Positions 1 to 8,824 of a DNA stretch of 17,859 nt are shown here, piece after piece. Every line of letters begins with the position of its first letter. Position 1 is the first letter of the stretch. Under the pieces are notes generated by a model that did not search any database, was not told the DNA's origin, and saw only the letters and a list, made by a program, of their open reading frames with translations. Where the stretch lies: the NCBI GenBank assembly GCA_000146855.1, contig GL405246.1:283641-301499 (forward strand), written 5' to 3'. This DNA comes from [Eubacterium] yurii subsp. margaretiae ATCC 43715. GTDB taxonomy: Bacteria > Bacillota > Clostridia > Peptostreptococcales > Filifactoraceae. A program made the translations under genes and the position numbers.

Positions 1-1
1 G

Positions 2-424
2 GGAAATAAAAGCAGTATCTTAGGACAATATATACTATTTACAAGAGTTTATACAAAACAAAAGAAAGAATGTAAGGATATAGAGACAGCAGTAAAAAAC
101 ACAATAGAGATATGTATGAATTATGAGATATTAAAAGAATACTTAGATTACAGAAAGATGGAGGTGCAAGAGATGATAACAGCATTTACAACACAAGAAG
201 AGGCATTTGAAAGTTTCTTAAAGGATGAGGTAAAAGCAGGAGAAAAAAGGGGAAGAAAAGAAGGAGAAAAGATAGGCGAAAAAAGAGGTGAAGAAAAGGG
301 AAAGATAGATACATTGATAAACTTCTTTAAAAGTGGAGCTGGCTTAGATTTGATAAGTAAGGCTGTAGGAATGAGTATAGACGAAGTAAAGAGTATATTA
401 ATTGGAAGAGGTTTTGAAGTCTAA
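2..424 (+). CDS. Rpn family recombination-promoting nuclease / PD-(D/E)XK transposase, C-terminal part
   Basis: The reading frame is open from base 2, so this is the 3' end of a gene that begins left of the window; the ATG at 116 is an internal methionine, not the start. The visible 140 or so residues match the C-terminal half of Rpn-type proteins: a hydrophobic stretch (ILFTRVYTKQKK), a conserved helix (EILKEYLDYRK), then a highly charged run rich in KxGEK/RGEE repeats and a short terminal module (ISKAVGMSIDEVKSIL). Family members are RecA-independent recombination-promoting nucleases, often in many copies per genome. The PD-(D/E)XK catalytic core would lie upstream and cannot be checked here. 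The family call is from recognised sequence; activity is unknown. Confidence 0.8.
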   Translation, partial: GNKSSILGQYILFTRVYTKQKKECKDIETAVKNTIEICMNYEILKEYLDYRKMEVQEMITAFTTQEEAFESFLKDEVKAGEKRGRKEGEKIGEKRGEEKGKIDTLINFFKSGAGLDLISKAVGMSIDEVKSILIGRGFEV

Positions 425-451
425 AGATATAAAATATCATTTTGTGCCATA

Positions 452-479
452 GATAAAATATATGATTTTATATTTTATC
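452..479 (+). terminator. AT-rich hairpin downstream of the Rpn gene
   Basis: GATAAAATATA (452-462) pairs perfectly with TATATTTTATC (469-479) around a 6-base loop. The stem is 11 bp but has only two G-C pairs and no following T-run, so it is at best a weak terminator for the gene ending at 424. The rest of 425-610 is AT-rich with no gene that I can support. Confidence 0.3.
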
Positions 480-610
480 AATTATCAGTTATATGCTAAT
501 TCTCAATAAATTAATTGAAAATCACATTTACAAATTTTAAATCTTAGTGATATTTCAATATAATCAAAGAAATGTTTTGAGTTAATAAAATATATATTCG
601 TATAATAAAA

Positions 611-655
611 ATGGTCGGGCTTGACATTATATCAAGTATCCGACCATAATTTTTA
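611..655 (-). terminator. Bidirectional Rho-independent terminator at the end of hflX
   Basis: ATGGTCGG (611-618) pairs with CCGACCAT (640-647), with an inner CTTGA/TCAAG stem. On the minus strand the stem is followed by TTTTATTAT, fitting termination of hflX, whose stop lies about 15 bases upstream. On the plus strand it is followed by AATTTTTATT, so it may also stop transcription from the left. Confidence 0.8.
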
Positions 656-662
656 TTAGAAA

Positions 663-1946
663 TTAGAATTCTTCTGCTACGTATTCCTTGTATCTGTTGT
701 AGTCCTCATCTTCAAGGTTGACTGTAATTATTGTGCCGTTTTCGTCATATTCTTCTTCAAAGTTGTATTTTTCATGTAACCTATTTATAATTTCAGACTT
801 TGCAAAAGGTATGAGCATCCTTACTTTTTTCTTGGATTTGTTCAAACACTCTTCTATCATTTCATAGAACTTATCAAGGTTGTATCTCTTTGTAGCTGAT
901 ATTATTACGAAAGGATCGTCTACATATACCTTGGTATCATAATCCACCTTATCAGCTTTGTTAAACACATAGAGCATCTTCTTGTTTTCCACTCCTATTT
1001 CTGACAAGACCTTGTTAGTAGTATCCATCTGAAGTTTATGTTTATCATTGGATAAATCAACCACATGAAGTAGTAAATCAGCGTATTTAACCTCTTCAAG
1101 TGTTGCCTTAAACGCATCTATAAGGTCATGTGGTATAGAAGAGACAAAGCCTACAGTGTCGGTGATTAAAAAGTCAGAATTTGACGGTAAAGTAGCCTTT
1201 CTAAGCTGTACATCCAAGGTAGCAAAGAGCATATCCTTTGCATCGACTTCTTTTGACTTGTCATAGTCCTTATGAGTCTTTATTATCTCATTTAATATTG
1301 TAGATTTACCTGAGTTTGTATATCCTACAAGAGCTACAAGAGGCATATTTGACTTCATGCGTGAGCTTCTTTGAGTCTGCCTGTTTTTAGTTATCTCCTT
1401 AAGCTCTCTTTGGATGTCTATTATTCTTTGACGTATATGTCTTTTATCAATTTCCAGTTGTTTTTCTCCGGGACCTCTGGTACCTATTCCGCCGCCCAAT
1501 CTTGACATCTGCGAGCCAAGACCTATAAGTCTTGAAGACCTGTATTTTTGCTGAGCAAGCTCAACTTGAAGTTTCCCCTCTTTTGACAATGCCCTTGACG
1601 CAAATATATCGAGTATCAAGGTAGCCCTGTCTATTACCTTGACGCTTGTCACTTCTTCAAGGTTTTTTATCTGTACGCCGGAGAGTTCTTCGTTGAAAAT
1701 TATCGTGTCAGCTTCCATATTTTTTGCCATTTCAGCAAGCTCTTGTGCCTTGCCTTTGCCGATGTAATATGCGACATCGTAGCTATCCTTATTTTGTATT
1801 ACTGTGCCCAGTATCATAGTGTTTGCAGCTTCTGCTAGTTCTTCAAGTTCCTTCATAGAGTCATAGATGTCAATATCACCCTGTCTTTTGATATTGCTTG
1901 TAATATTGAGACCTACAAGTATCACCTTTTCAATTTTATTTTCCAA
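663..1946 (-). CDS. hflX: GTPase HflX
   Basis: HflX is a conserved ribosome-associated GTPase that binds the 50S subunit and rescues or splits stalled ribosomes, mainly under stress. The 427-residue product has an N-terminal HflX domain, the family hallmark [14 protein letters not shown] at about 152-165, and the G domain: P-loop GYTNSGKST (about 208-216), G3 DTVGF (about 263-267), G4 NKAD (about 329-332) and a G5-like SAT further on. The start is the TTG at 1946: a strong AAGGAGG lies at 1960-1954, seven bases upstream. The in-frame GTG at 1964 would place that Shine-Dalgarno inside the gene and is unlikely. The gene stands alone, divergent from the aminopeptidase gene. Confidence 0.95.
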   Translation of the reverse strand: MENKIEKVILVGLNITSNIKRQGDIDIYDSMKELEELAEAANTMILGTVIQNKDSYDVAYYIGKGKAQELAEMAKNMEADTIIFNEELSGVQIKNLEEVTSVKVIDRATLILDIFASRALSKEGKLQVELAQQKYRSSRLIGLGSQMSRLGGGIGTRGPGEKQLEIDKRHIRQRIIDIQRELKEITKNRQTQRSSRMKSNMPLVALVGYTNSGKSTILNEIIKTHKDYDKSKEVDAKDMLFATLDVQLRKATLPSNSDFLITDTVGFVSSIPHDLIDAFKATLEEVKYADLLLHVVDLSNDKHKLQMDTTNKVLSEIGVENKKMLYVFNKADKVDYDTKVYVDDPFVIISATKRYNLDKFYEMIEECLNKSKKKVRMLIPFAKSEIINRLHEKYNFEEEYDENGTIITVNLEDEDYNRYKEYVAEEF

Positions 1947-1953
1947 TTCACAT

Positions 1954-1960
1954 CCTCCTT
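1954..1960 (-). promoter_or_regulatory. Shine-Dalgarno site fixing the hflX TTG start
   Basis: AAGGAGG on the minus strand sits 7 bases before TTG at 1946. It overlaps the codons that would follow the upstream GTG at 1964, so it supports the shorter protein. Confidence 0.8.
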
Positions 1961-2334
1961 GCACAAAACAGGAACTAAAATTTGTATCTTATCAAAAATC
2001 AATACACTTGATTTGATATTTTATTAGTTAATTTTTAAAACTATATAAAGTTTGTTTATCTTTTAAATTTAAACAATATCGTTGGCAAATATAAAAATAT
2101 CCCCTCTTTTATCAATCTTCACTTATAAACTTGTTATAAACGGATGTTAAATTAAGTAAGGGAACTTTTCTTTTGATTATACACTTATTAGTTAAAATTT
2201 AAGATAAATAGAGTAAAAATTTCATTTATAAAATTATACCATATTTTCACAAATTTATTTGAAATTACTTTTAATTTATTTTTATAAGTGATAAAATAAA
2301 TAGCAAAATATTTTAAAATAATATGAGGTGAATC
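1961..2334. other. AT-rich divergent intergenic region between hflX and the aminopeptidase gene
   Basis: About 375 bases separate the two divergent genes. I see no RNA gene, riboswitch or strong palindrome. A possible plus-strand promoter is TTGAAA (2259-2264), 18 bases, TATAAG (2283-2288). I could not place a convincing hflX promoter. Long open frames read across here on the minus strand, but they are antisense to the aminopeptidase gene and look like chance. Confidence 0.5.
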
Positions 2335-3720
2335 ATGAGTAGAGAATTTAAACCAAAAAATATATGGGAAGAAGTCGACCATAGCCTTATAATGGACTAC
2401 GGCAAGAGATATATGGGATTTTTGGACAAGGCAAAGACTGAACGTCTTGCTGTCAAAGAGGTAGTAAGACAGTCCAAGGAACATGGATTTGTAGATTACG
2501 ATGAAGTAATGAAGAAGGGTAGTATCAAAGCCGGAGACAAGATAATATACAATCACAAGGGCAAGTCTGCCGTACTTTTTGTAGTTGGTAAAAAGCCTAT
2601 AGAAGATGGGATGAACATAGTAGGTGCGCATATAGACTCTCCAAGACTTGACATCAAGCAAAATCCGCTTTACGAAGATACAAATGTGGCATTGCTTAAG
2701 ACACATTACTACGGCGGAGTGAAGAAATATCAATGGACTACTATTCCTTTGGCGCTTCATGGAGTGGTATTTACTAAGGACGGTAAATGTGTTGAAATTT
2801 CATTTGGAGAAAGTGACGACGAGCCTGTACTTTATATAAACGACTTGCTTATACACCTTTCAGCCGACCAAATGGAAAAAAAGGCGAATAAGGTCATAGA
2901 GGCTGAACAGTTAAATATAGTCATAGGACAGATTCCGCTAAAAACTGATGACAAGGAAGTAAAGAGCAAGGTAAAGGAAAATATATTGAAGATATTGGAA
3001 GAAAAATACGGAATAAGTGAAAGAGACTTCGCCACTGCAGAGCTTGAAATAGTGCCTGCCGGAAAATCGAGAAGTGTAGGATTTGACAGCTCGTTTATCG
3101 CAGGACACGGACATGATGACAGAGTTTGTTCTTACGCCGGAGTAGAAGCTATATTTAACGTAGGAGATATTGAAAAATCAGCGGTTTGCCTGCTTACTGA
3201 CAAGGAAGAAGTCGGCTCTATGGGAAATACAGGGATGCAGTCAAGATTCTTTGAAAATATGGTAGCAAATCTGATTTCTCTTCAAACAAATTATAATGAT
3301 CTTAAAATAAGAAGAGCAATAGAAAATTCACAGGTACTTTCTGCGGATGTCAATGCAGCCTTTGACCCTACATTCCCTGAAGTAATGGAAAAATTAAATG
3401 CTGCAAAGGTAGCTCAGGGAGTTACAATATCTAAATACACAGGTTCAAGAGGAAAGGGCGGTTCTAATGACGCAAATGCAGAATTCTTATCAGAATTGAG
3501 GATGCTCTTTGATAAAAATGACATAATATGGCAGACAGGAGAGCTTGGAAAATGTGACCAAGGTGGAGGCGGAACTATAGCCTATATACTTGCAAACTTA
3601 GGTGCGGAAGTAGTAGACTGTGGTACTTCAATGCACTCTATGCACGCTCCTATAGAGCTTGTATCAAAGGCTGACGCCTATATGACCATGAAGGCATACC
3701 ATGTATTCTTAAATAGATAA
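2335..3720 (+). CDS. M18 family aminopeptidase
   Basis: A cytoplasmic zinc aminopeptidase of family M18 (aminopeptidase I / aspartyl aminopeptidase group) that removes N-terminal residues from peptides; substrate preference cannot be read from sequence. The expected metal and catalytic residues are visible in order: H99 in VGAHIDSPRLD, D261/D262 in GHGHDD, E291-E292 in DKEEVGSMG, D338 in SADVNAAFDP and H437 in SMHAPIE. At 461 residues it has the usual length. GAGGTGA lies just upstream of the ATG. It appears monocistronic, with its own terminator at 3736-3768. The family call is secure. Confidence 0.93.
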   Translation: MSREFKPKNIWEEVDHSLIMDYGKRYMGFLDKAKTERLAVKEVVRQSKEHGFVDYDEVMKKGSIKAGDKIIYNHKGKSAVLFVVGKKPIEDGMNIVGAHIDSPRLDIKQNPLYEDTNVALLKTHYYGGVKKYQWTTIPLALHGVVFTKDGKCVEISFGESDDEPVLYINDLLIHLSADQMEKKANKVIEAEQLNIVIGQIPLKTDDKEVKSKVKENILKILEEKYGISERDFATAELEIVPAGKSRSVGFDSSFIAGHGHDDRVCSYAGVEAIFNVGDIEKSAVCLLTDKEEVGSMGNTGMQSRFFENMVANLISLQTNYNDLKIRRAIENSQVLSADVNAAFDPTFPEVMEKLNAAKVAQGVTISKYTGSRGKGGSNDANAEFLSELRMLFDKNDIIWQTGELGKCDQGGGGTIAYILANLGAEVVDCGTSMHSMHAPIELVSKADAYMTMKAYHVFLNR

Positions 3721-3735
3721 ATTGTCCAAATCAAG

Positions 3736-3768
3736 ACTACCGTTTTTAACAGGCGGTAGTTTTTTATT
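3736..3768 (+). terminator. Rho-independent terminator after the M18 aminopeptidase gene
   Basis: ACTACCG (3736-3742) pairs with CGGTAGT (3754-3760), followed directly by TTTTTATT. It lies 16 bases after the stop codon. Confidence 0.85.
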
Positions 3769-3794
3769 GATTTATTTATATAATGTGATATAAT
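3767..3794 (+). promoter_or_regulatory. Sigma-A type promoter for rsmD-coaD
   Basis: TTGATT (3767-3772), 16 bases, then TATAAT (3789-3794) with an extended TG one base upstream (TGATATAAT). It overlaps the tail of the preceding terminator. The transcript would have a leader of about 100 bases before rsmD. Confidence 0.6.
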
Positions 3795-3908
3795 ATCTTT
3801 GAAGAAAAATATAGATATTTCAATATTTACTTGCAATTAATAATTTTTTATTCTTTATAAATAATGTTTATTTCTTTGTATTTAATACATACTAAAAGAA
3901 AGGTGAAA

Positions 3909-4454
3909 ATGAGAGTAATAGGCGGAAAATACAGGGGGAAAAAGTTAATTCCACCCAAAAACGACGATATACGTCCGACGATGGACAAGGCGAGGGAGTC
4001 TCTTTTCAATATGCTTCAATATTACATCTATGAAAGCAGTTTTTTAGATCTCTTTTCAGGTAGTGGTGCTGTGTCTATTGAAGCCATTTCAAGAGGTGCA
4101 AAGCTAGTTACCCTTGTAGAAAAAAGCAGAGAGTCCATAAAAATAATTAATGCAAATCTGAATCTCATTTTGGATGAAAAAAGCAAAGCAGAGCTGATAA
4201 ACAGTGATGTAATAAGTTTTTTACAGACAACAAACGAAAGATTCGACATAATATTTGCCGATCCGCCCTATGCTTATAAAAAGACAAATCAAATTATTGA
4301 GCTAATATCGACAAGGAAGTTGCTTGAAGATGAGGGTATTATGATAATTGAGACAGATAAAAATGAAAGTCTTGAAATTCCAAGTGACATGTATATTGAA
4401 AAAGAAAAAATATATTCAATAAGCAAGTTTTCTATTATAAAAAATAAGGCATAA
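3909..4454 (+). CDS. rsmD: 16S rRNA (guanine(966)-N(2))-methyltransferase RsmD
   Basis: RsmD methylates N2 of G966 in 16S rRNA during 30S assembly, using S-adenosylmethionine. The 181-residue protein begins MRVIGGKYRGKKL, typical of the family, followed by RPTMDKARESLFN (22-34), the SAM-binding loop DLFSGSGAVSIEA (47-59) and the catalytic DPPY motif (118-121). An upstream in-frame ATG at 3864 would add 15 residues unlike the family; the start at 3909 is preceded by AAAGGTG about 4 bases away and fits RsmD proteins. coaD follows 45 bases downstream, the common rsmD-coaD pair. Identification is strong. Confidence 0.93.
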   Translation: MRVIGGKYRGKKLIPPKNDDIRPTMDKARESLFNMLQYYIYESSFLDLFSGSGAVSIEAISRGAKLVTLVEKSRESIKIINANLNLILDEKSKAELINSDVISFLQTTNERFDIIFADPPYAYKKTNQIIELISTRKLLEDEGIMIIETDKNESLEIPSDMYIEKEKIYSISKFSIIKNKA

Positions 4455-4499
4455 TAAAAGGGTATTTTTATAAATTAAATAGTTCTACAGGAGAAATTA

Positions 4500-4988
4500 A
4501 TGAAATTGACTGCAGTATATCCGGGAAGTTTTGATCCTATAACCAACGGTCACCTCGACATAATAAAAAGGGCGTCCAATATGTATGACACACTGGTAGT
4601 TGCGATACTGATAAACAAGGAGAAAAAACCGCTTTTTTCACTGGAAGAAAGGGTGGAGATGATTAAAGAGGCTACAAAGGGTATGGATAATATTAAAGTA
4701 GACCACTTTTCAGGACTTTTTGTAGATTACTGCATGAAAAAAGATATAAATGTGTCTATAAGAGGTCTAAGGGCTATGTCGGACTTTGAAATAGAACTAC
4801 AGATGGCACATATCAATGATGTCTTGAGTAAGTCAACTTTGGAAACTGTATTTTTAGCGACAAGCACACAGTATTCGTATCTAAGTTCAAGTGTAGTAAA
4901 GGAAATAGCAATGTTTAACGGCGACTATTCAAGTTTGGTGCCTAAAAATGTATGTGAGAGGCTAGGGACGAAGTTTAAGCAAAAATAA
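4500..4988 (+). CDS. coaD: Phosphopantetheine adenylyltransferase
   Basis: CoaD transfers AMP from ATP to 4'-phosphopantetheine, the penultimate step of coenzyme A synthesis. At 162 residues it has the normal family length. The N-terminal nucleotidyltransferase motif is intact: YPGSFDPITNGHLDI, with the T/HxGH signature as TNGH at 15-18. Residues near 86-95 (SIRGLRAMSDFE) and the C-terminal ATSTQYSYLSSSVVKEIA match the ATP-binding ISxxxSSxxRE-type region. AGGAGA lies a few bases before the ATG. It is cotranscribed with rsmD by spacing. Confidence 0.96.
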   Translation: MKLTAVYPGSFDPITNGHLDIIKRASNMYDTLVVAILINKEKKPLFSLEERVEMIKEATKGMDNIKVDHFSGLFVDYCMKKDINVSIRGLRAMSDFEIELQMAHINDVLSKSTLETVFLATSTQYSYLSSSVVKEIAMFNGDYSSLVPKNVCERLGTKFKQK

Positions 4989-5023
4989 AGAGTTTATAAG
5001 TATTATACAAATCAAAAAACATA

Positions 5024-5052
5024 TTGAAAAAATAAGGAAAAAATAGTATTAT
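5024..5052 (+). promoter_or_regulatory. Sigma-A type promoter for the 5108-10571 gene run
   Basis: TTGAAA (5024-5029), 17 bases, TATTAT (5047-5052). It is placed after coaD and about 55 bases before the start of the coiled-coil gene, giving a short leader. It is among the best promoter matches in the window. Confidence 0.7.
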
Positions 5053-5107
5053 ATTTGTGATATGTGTGGGCTAACATTTATCATAATAGTATATTAAGGA
5101 GATTATC

Positions 5108-5575
5108 ATGGAAGTTGCTAGTAAAGACGTATTCAAACTCATACAAGAGCTGGAAGAAGTCATAGACTCAAGCAGTACTGGAGTTTTTAACAGTAGAAAA
5201 ATATCTATAGACAAAGATTTTTTGATGGAGAAATTAAACGACATAAAGATAGCTTTGCCTAATCAGTTCAAACATGCAGACTATATCTACAAGGAAAAGG
5301 ATAAGATACTTGAAGATGCCAAGGCAGAGGCTGAAGACATCCTTGAAAAAACAAGAGAATACGCCAAGCAAAAGGTAAGTGAAAATGAAATTACAATTAT
5401 AGCGGAAGAAAATGCAAGAAGGCTTGAAGAAGAGGCAGCACTCAAAGCACAGGAAATAAAAGAGGGTGCAAGGGGATATGCCATAGACCTACTTAAAAAA
5501 GTAAATTCTAATATAGAAAAAATTAATAATGCAATGACACAAAACATAAAAGAATTAGAGGAATTTGACCTATAA
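5108..5575 (+). CDS. Coiled-coil protein of unknown function (clostridial coaD-linked family)
   Basis: A 155-residue acidic protein with no signal peptide or membrane segment. Residues 1-60 form a small N-terminal part (VFKLIQELEEVID, ISIDKDFLMEKLNDIKIALP), and about 65-150 is a long helix rich in A, E and K with heptad character. The composition resembles ATP-synthase b-subunit or DivIVA-like coiled coils, and such proteins are often loosely labelled 'ATPase', but I see no Walker A or B motif. Similar genes sit after coaD in other clostridia (recalled, not checked). AAGGAG precedes the ATG. Its TAA shares one base with the next ATG, so it is translationally coupled to the cysteine desulfurase gene. 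Function not assigned. Confidence 0.75.
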   Translation: MEVASKDVFKLIQELEEVIDSSSTGVFNSRKISIDKDFLMEKLNDIKIALPNQFKHADYIYKEKDKILEDAKAEAEDILEKTREYAKQKVSENEITIIAEENARRLEEEAALKAQEIKEGARGYAIDLLKKVNSNIEKINNAMTQNIKELEEFDL

Positions 5576-6726
5576 TGATATATCTTGACAATTCCGCTAC
5601 AACCTTCATCCACGACGAAGTGCTTGAAGTTCTAAACGACATATATAAAAATAAAAACTTCAATCCGTCATCTGCCTACGATGTGGCGTTACAACCGGAA
5701 AAAGAGATGAAAAACGCAAGAAAAATACTTGCTAACTCAATCAATGCTGATGAAGACGAGATATATTTCACGTCCGGCGGTAGCGAGGGTAATAACTCGG
5801 CAATATTGGGCATAGCAAATGCAAATAAAAATAAGGGTAGACATATCATATCTTCTATGGCTGAGCATGACTGTGTCTACAACTGCTTAAAATATTTACA
5901 AGATGAGATGAACTTTGAAGTCACTTTTTTAAAACCGGACAGGCATGGCATAATATCAGCAGAACAACTTGCAAAGAGCGTGAGAAGAGATACTATACTC
6001 GTGTCTATAATGCAGGTCAACAATGAACTTGGTTCGTTAAATGATATAAAAACTCTTGTAAATACGACAAAGTCTATAAATAAGATGACGTATTTTCATA
6101 CTGATGCAGTGCAGTCCTATATGAAAGTTGGCGTAGATGTCAAAGAAATGGGAGTAGACCTGCTTACTACCAGCGGTCATAAGATACATGCACCAAAGGG
6201 CGTAGGCTTTTTATATATCAAAAAAAATACAAAGATTTCACCCTTGATATTTGGCGGCGGTCAAGAGAGAGGCTTCAGAGGAGGCACTGAAAACGTTGCG
6301 GGTATCTGTGCAATGGCAAGGGCTGTAGAGATAATGCAAGGCAAGGATGTTGAAACTCTAAGAGCCATAAGGGACTATCTTTGCGATTTAATCAAAGATA
6401 AGATAGATGACATATATGTAAATACACCTGATGTCAACGCTCCTCATATCCTAAACGTCTCATTTGCAGGTACAAAATCCGAGGTCTTGCAACATTATCT
6501 GGAACAAGACAAAATATATGTATCTACAGGTAGCGCCTGTTCTTCTAAGAAAAAAAATTCAAGGGTACTTGAAAGTATAGGTATGGAGGAAAAGTACATT
6601 GACTCTACATTAAGATTTTCTCTATGCCATGAAAATACAAGGTCTCAAATGAAAGAAGTAGTGGAAAGACTGCAAAAATACGTCTTAGAATTCAGAAAGA
6701 TAACTAAGTACAGAGGCAGAAGATAA
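5575..6726 (+). CDS. Cysteine desulfurase (IscS/NifS-like), probable sulfur donor to ThiI
   Basis: A pyridoxal-phosphate enzyme that converts cysteine to alanine and passes the sulfur on as a persulfide. The 383-residue protein starts MIYLDNSATT and shows TSGGSEGNN (66-74), H98, D177 and Q180 around the cofactor, the PLP lysine K203 in TTSGHKIHAPKG and the active-site C322 in STGSACSSKKK, typical of group I desulfurases. The ATG overlaps the previous stop by one base. thiI follows 50 bases later; the same pairing is known from Bacillus subtilis NifZ-ThiI, so a dedicated role in tRNA 4-thiouridine formation is inferred rather than general Fe-S assembly. No iscU-like scaffold gene lies nearby. 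Confidence 0.92.
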   Translation: MIYLDNSATTFIHDEVLEVLNDIYKNKNFNPSSAYDVALQPEKEMKNARKILANSINADEDEIYFTSGGSEGNNSAILGIANANKNKGRHIISSMAEHDCVYNCLKYLQDEMNFEVTFLKPDRHGIISAEQLAKSVRRDTILVSIMQVNNELGSLNDIKTLVNTTKSINKMTYFHTDAVQSYMKVGVDVKEMGVDLLTTSGHKIHAPKGVGFLYIKKNTKISPLIFGGGQERGFRGGTENVAGICAMARAVEIMQGKDVETLRAIRDYLCDLIKDKIDDIYVNTPDVNAPHILNVSFAGTKSEVLQHYLEQDKIYVSTGSACSSKKKNSRVLESIGMEEKYIDSTLRFSLCHENTRSQMKEVVERLQKYVLEFRKITKYRGRR

Positions 6727-6776
6727 GAAATAGCGAAGAAATTTGATATTATCACATATAAATTATAGGAAGTAAG

Positions 6777-7955
6777 ATGTACGATATAATAATTGTAAGA
6801 AATGGTGAAATATCCATAAAAAAAAGAAACAAGGCTGATTTTGAAAATGCCCTTGTAAAAAATATCAAATACAGAATATATAAAAACAAGGCTCTTAAGG
6901 TACAAAAGGCAAACGGAAGAATAGAGATACTCTTAAACGGTCAAGATGAAAATGAAGTTATGGAAAACATCAAAGACTTATTTGGAGTAGTGTCGCTTTC
7001 TCCTGCAAAGGTAAGTGAAAGTGGATACGATAATCTTATTATGACTGTAAAAGAGCTTGTGGAAGATGAGATAGGACGAGAAAAAAAGGTAAGTTTTAAA
7101 ATTGCTGTCAAGAGGATAGACAAGAACTTTGATATGAAGTCAACTCAGATGAGCAGAGACATAGGAGCAAAGATGCTCAAAGCATTTGACAATCTCCATG
7201 TTGATGTGATAAATCCTGAGTATGAGATACACTGCGAATATAGGAAAAATGAAAACATAGTGTATTTCAAAAAGGTGATGGGAGAAGGCGGTATGCCTAA
7301 GGGTATAAATGGCAGGTCTTGTGTACTTATTTCAGGTGGTATAGACTCACCTGTTGCCACTTATCTAATGGCAAGACGTGGTCTTTTCATAGAGGCTGTA
7401 CATTTTCATTCTTATCCCTTTACTAATGAACGTTCAAAACAAAAGGTTATAGACCTTGTCACTCATCTTACATCATATTGCGGTAGGATAAGACTGCATC
7501 TGGTGAATTTGCTTGACATTCAAAAAGAAATCAATGAAAAATGTCCAGGTGAGTATATGACTATACTCTCAAGGCGTTTTATGATGAGGATAGCACAGGA
7601 AATAGCAAATGACTACGAATGTACTTCCCTGATTACAGGAGAAAGTCTCGGACAGGTGGCGTCTCAGACATCACTAGGATTGCTTGCCACTGATAATGTG
7701 GTAAATACCATGCCTGTTTTCAGACCGCTAATAGCTATGGAGAAAACTCAAATTATTGAGATTGCTAAGAAAATCGGTACCTATGATACTTCGATAATCA
7801 AGGAAGAAGACTGTTGTACAGTATTCCTGCCCAGAAATCCTGCTACACAGCCAAAACTTGACAAGATATTAAGCTATGAAGAAAATCTCGACATTGATGA
7901 GATGGTAAGAGAAGCAATTGAAAAACGAGAGATAATGGAATTGAAGATAAGGTAA
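6777..7955 (+). CDS. thiI: tRNA 4-thiouridine synthase ThiI
   Basis: ThiI adenylates U8 of tRNA and inserts sulfur to form 4-thiouridine; in some bacteria it also serves thiazole synthesis. The 392-residue protein has the N-terminal ferredoxin-like region (VRNGEISIKKRNKADFE, 7-23), a THUMP domain to about residue 170, and the PP-loop ATPase domain with SGGIDSPVA at 186-194. A cysteine pair C346/C347 in EEDCCTVFLP is at the place of the catalytic cysteine of the adenylation domain. The rhodanese extension of the Escherichia coli enzyme is absent, as in most Firmicutes, so sulfur must come directly from a desulfurase such as the one encoded upstream. GGAAG precedes the ATG. Confidence 0.95.
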   Translation: MYDIIIVRNGEISIKKRNKADFENALVKNIKYRIYKNKALKVQKANGRIEILLNGQDENEVMENIKDLFGVVSLSPAKVSESGYDNLIMTVKELVEDEIGREKKVSFKIAVKRIDKNFDMKSTQMSRDIGAKMLKAFDNLHVDVINPEYEIHCEYRKNENIVYFKKVMGEGGMPKGINGRSCVLISGGIDSPVATYLMARRGLFIEAVHFHSYPFTNERSKQKVIDLVTHLTSYCGRIRLHLVNLLDIQKEINEKCPGEYMTILSRRFMMRIAQEIANDYECTSLITGESLGQVASQTSLGLLATDNVVNTMPVFRPLIAMEKTQIIEIAKKIGTYDTSIIKEEDCCTVFLPRNPATQPKLDKILSYEENLDIDEMVREAIEKREIMELKIR

Positions 7956-7992
7956 TATCAGTATCTTCATAAGATACAGGAGTGGAGTTAAG

Positions 7993-8808
7993 ATGGATGT
8001 TTTTTCTTGGAAAAACTTTCTGTTACCCTATGAATATGCAGTAGAAGAACTGAAGATAAAATTCAAAGACATAAGAAAAGAACTCAAAGAAACTGACAGT
8101 TATTCGCCTATAGAGTTTGTAACAGGTAGAGTTAAAAAAATCTCTTCAATAATAGACAAGGCGAAGAGGCTAAGTGTAGAGTTCGAACAGGCAAAACTTA
8201 GGGAGCAGATAGAAGACATAGCCGGAATTAGAATCATGTGCCAGTTTGTAGAAGATATATATACAGTTGTCAAATACATCAAGACAAGGGAAGATATGAC
8301 CGTGATGTATGAAAAAGATTACATCAAAAACTACAAGGAAAGCGGGTACAGGAGCTATCATGTAATAGTAAAATATCCGGTGCAGTTGGTCACTGGCAAG
8401 GTGGATATATTGGCGGAAGTGCAGATTCGTACCTTGTCGATGAATTTTTGGGCAACCATTGAACATTCTCTCAAATACAAATACAATCACAAGTTACCTG
8501 AGTATCTTTCTCTCAAACTTAGAAATGCAGCAGACTCTGCATTTAAGCTCGACGAAGAGATGAGCGAGATAAGAGACGAGATAGTAAATGCACAGGTGCA
8601 GTTTGAAGTAAAATCAATAACTGTAAAGGAAATTACGAGCAATATCAATCAATTGTATGCACTGGGATATCCGGATGAAGCTATGGATTACCTCAAAAAG
8701 TTTGAAAAACTTGACAACATAAGGGATGTCATGCAGATGATAGAGTTGCAGGATGAGATAAAACAAAGGATAAAAGAGATAAAACCGAATCAAATTGAAA
8801 AATATTAG
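7993..8808 (+). CDS. relQ: Small alarmone synthetase RelQ (YjbM/SAS1 type) with C-terminal extension
   Basis: A single-domain (p)ppGpp synthetase that transfers pyrophosphate from ATP to GTP or GDP. Residues 1-205 follow Bacillus subtilis YjbM/RelQ closely as I recall it: FLLPYEYAVEELK, SPIEFVTGRVK (R46), DIAGIRIMCQFVEDIY (D75), KESGYRSYH (115-123), AEVQIRTLSMNFWATIEHSLKYKY (E142) and KLDEEMSEIRDEI. There is no hydrolase HD domain and no TGS or ACT regulatory domain. About 65 residues beyond the usual end (about 207-271) form an extra helical region with no recognised domain. The gene lies 37 bases after thiI and 16 before the response regulator start, so it appears to be cotranscribed with both. 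Confidence 0.93.
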   Translation: MDVFSWKNFLLPYEYAVEELKIKFKDIRKELKETDSYSPIEFVTGRVKKISSIIDKAKRLSVEFEQAKLREQIEDIAGIRIMCQFVEDIYTVVKYIKTREDMTVMYEKDYIKNYKESGYRSYHVIVKYPVQLVTGKVDILAEVQIRTLSMNFWATIEHSLKYKYNHKLPEYLSLKLRNAADSAFKLDEEMSEIRDEIVNAQVQFEVKSITVKEITSNINQLYALGYPDEAMDYLKKFEKLDNIRDVMQMIELQDEIKQRIKEIKPNQIEKY

Positions 8809-8824
8809 ACGGGAGCATTTAAAT

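Noticed and set aside
425..610. Possible origin or attachment site in the AT-rich gap after the Rpn gene
   Set aside because: Only AT-rich sequence and one weak hairpin are present; I saw no DnaA-box cluster, iterons or duplicated attachment core.
2188..2760. 190-residue minus-strand open frame across the hflX/aminopeptidase gap and the start of the aminopeptidase gene
   Set aside because: It is antisense to a well-supported M18 gene, has no recognisable domain, and its composition is that of a shadow frame in AT-rich DNA.
6645..6905. Minus-strand hydrophobic frame over the desulfurase-thiI junction
   Set aside because: Hydrophobicity arises from the complement of A-rich codons; it overlaps two well-supported genes.
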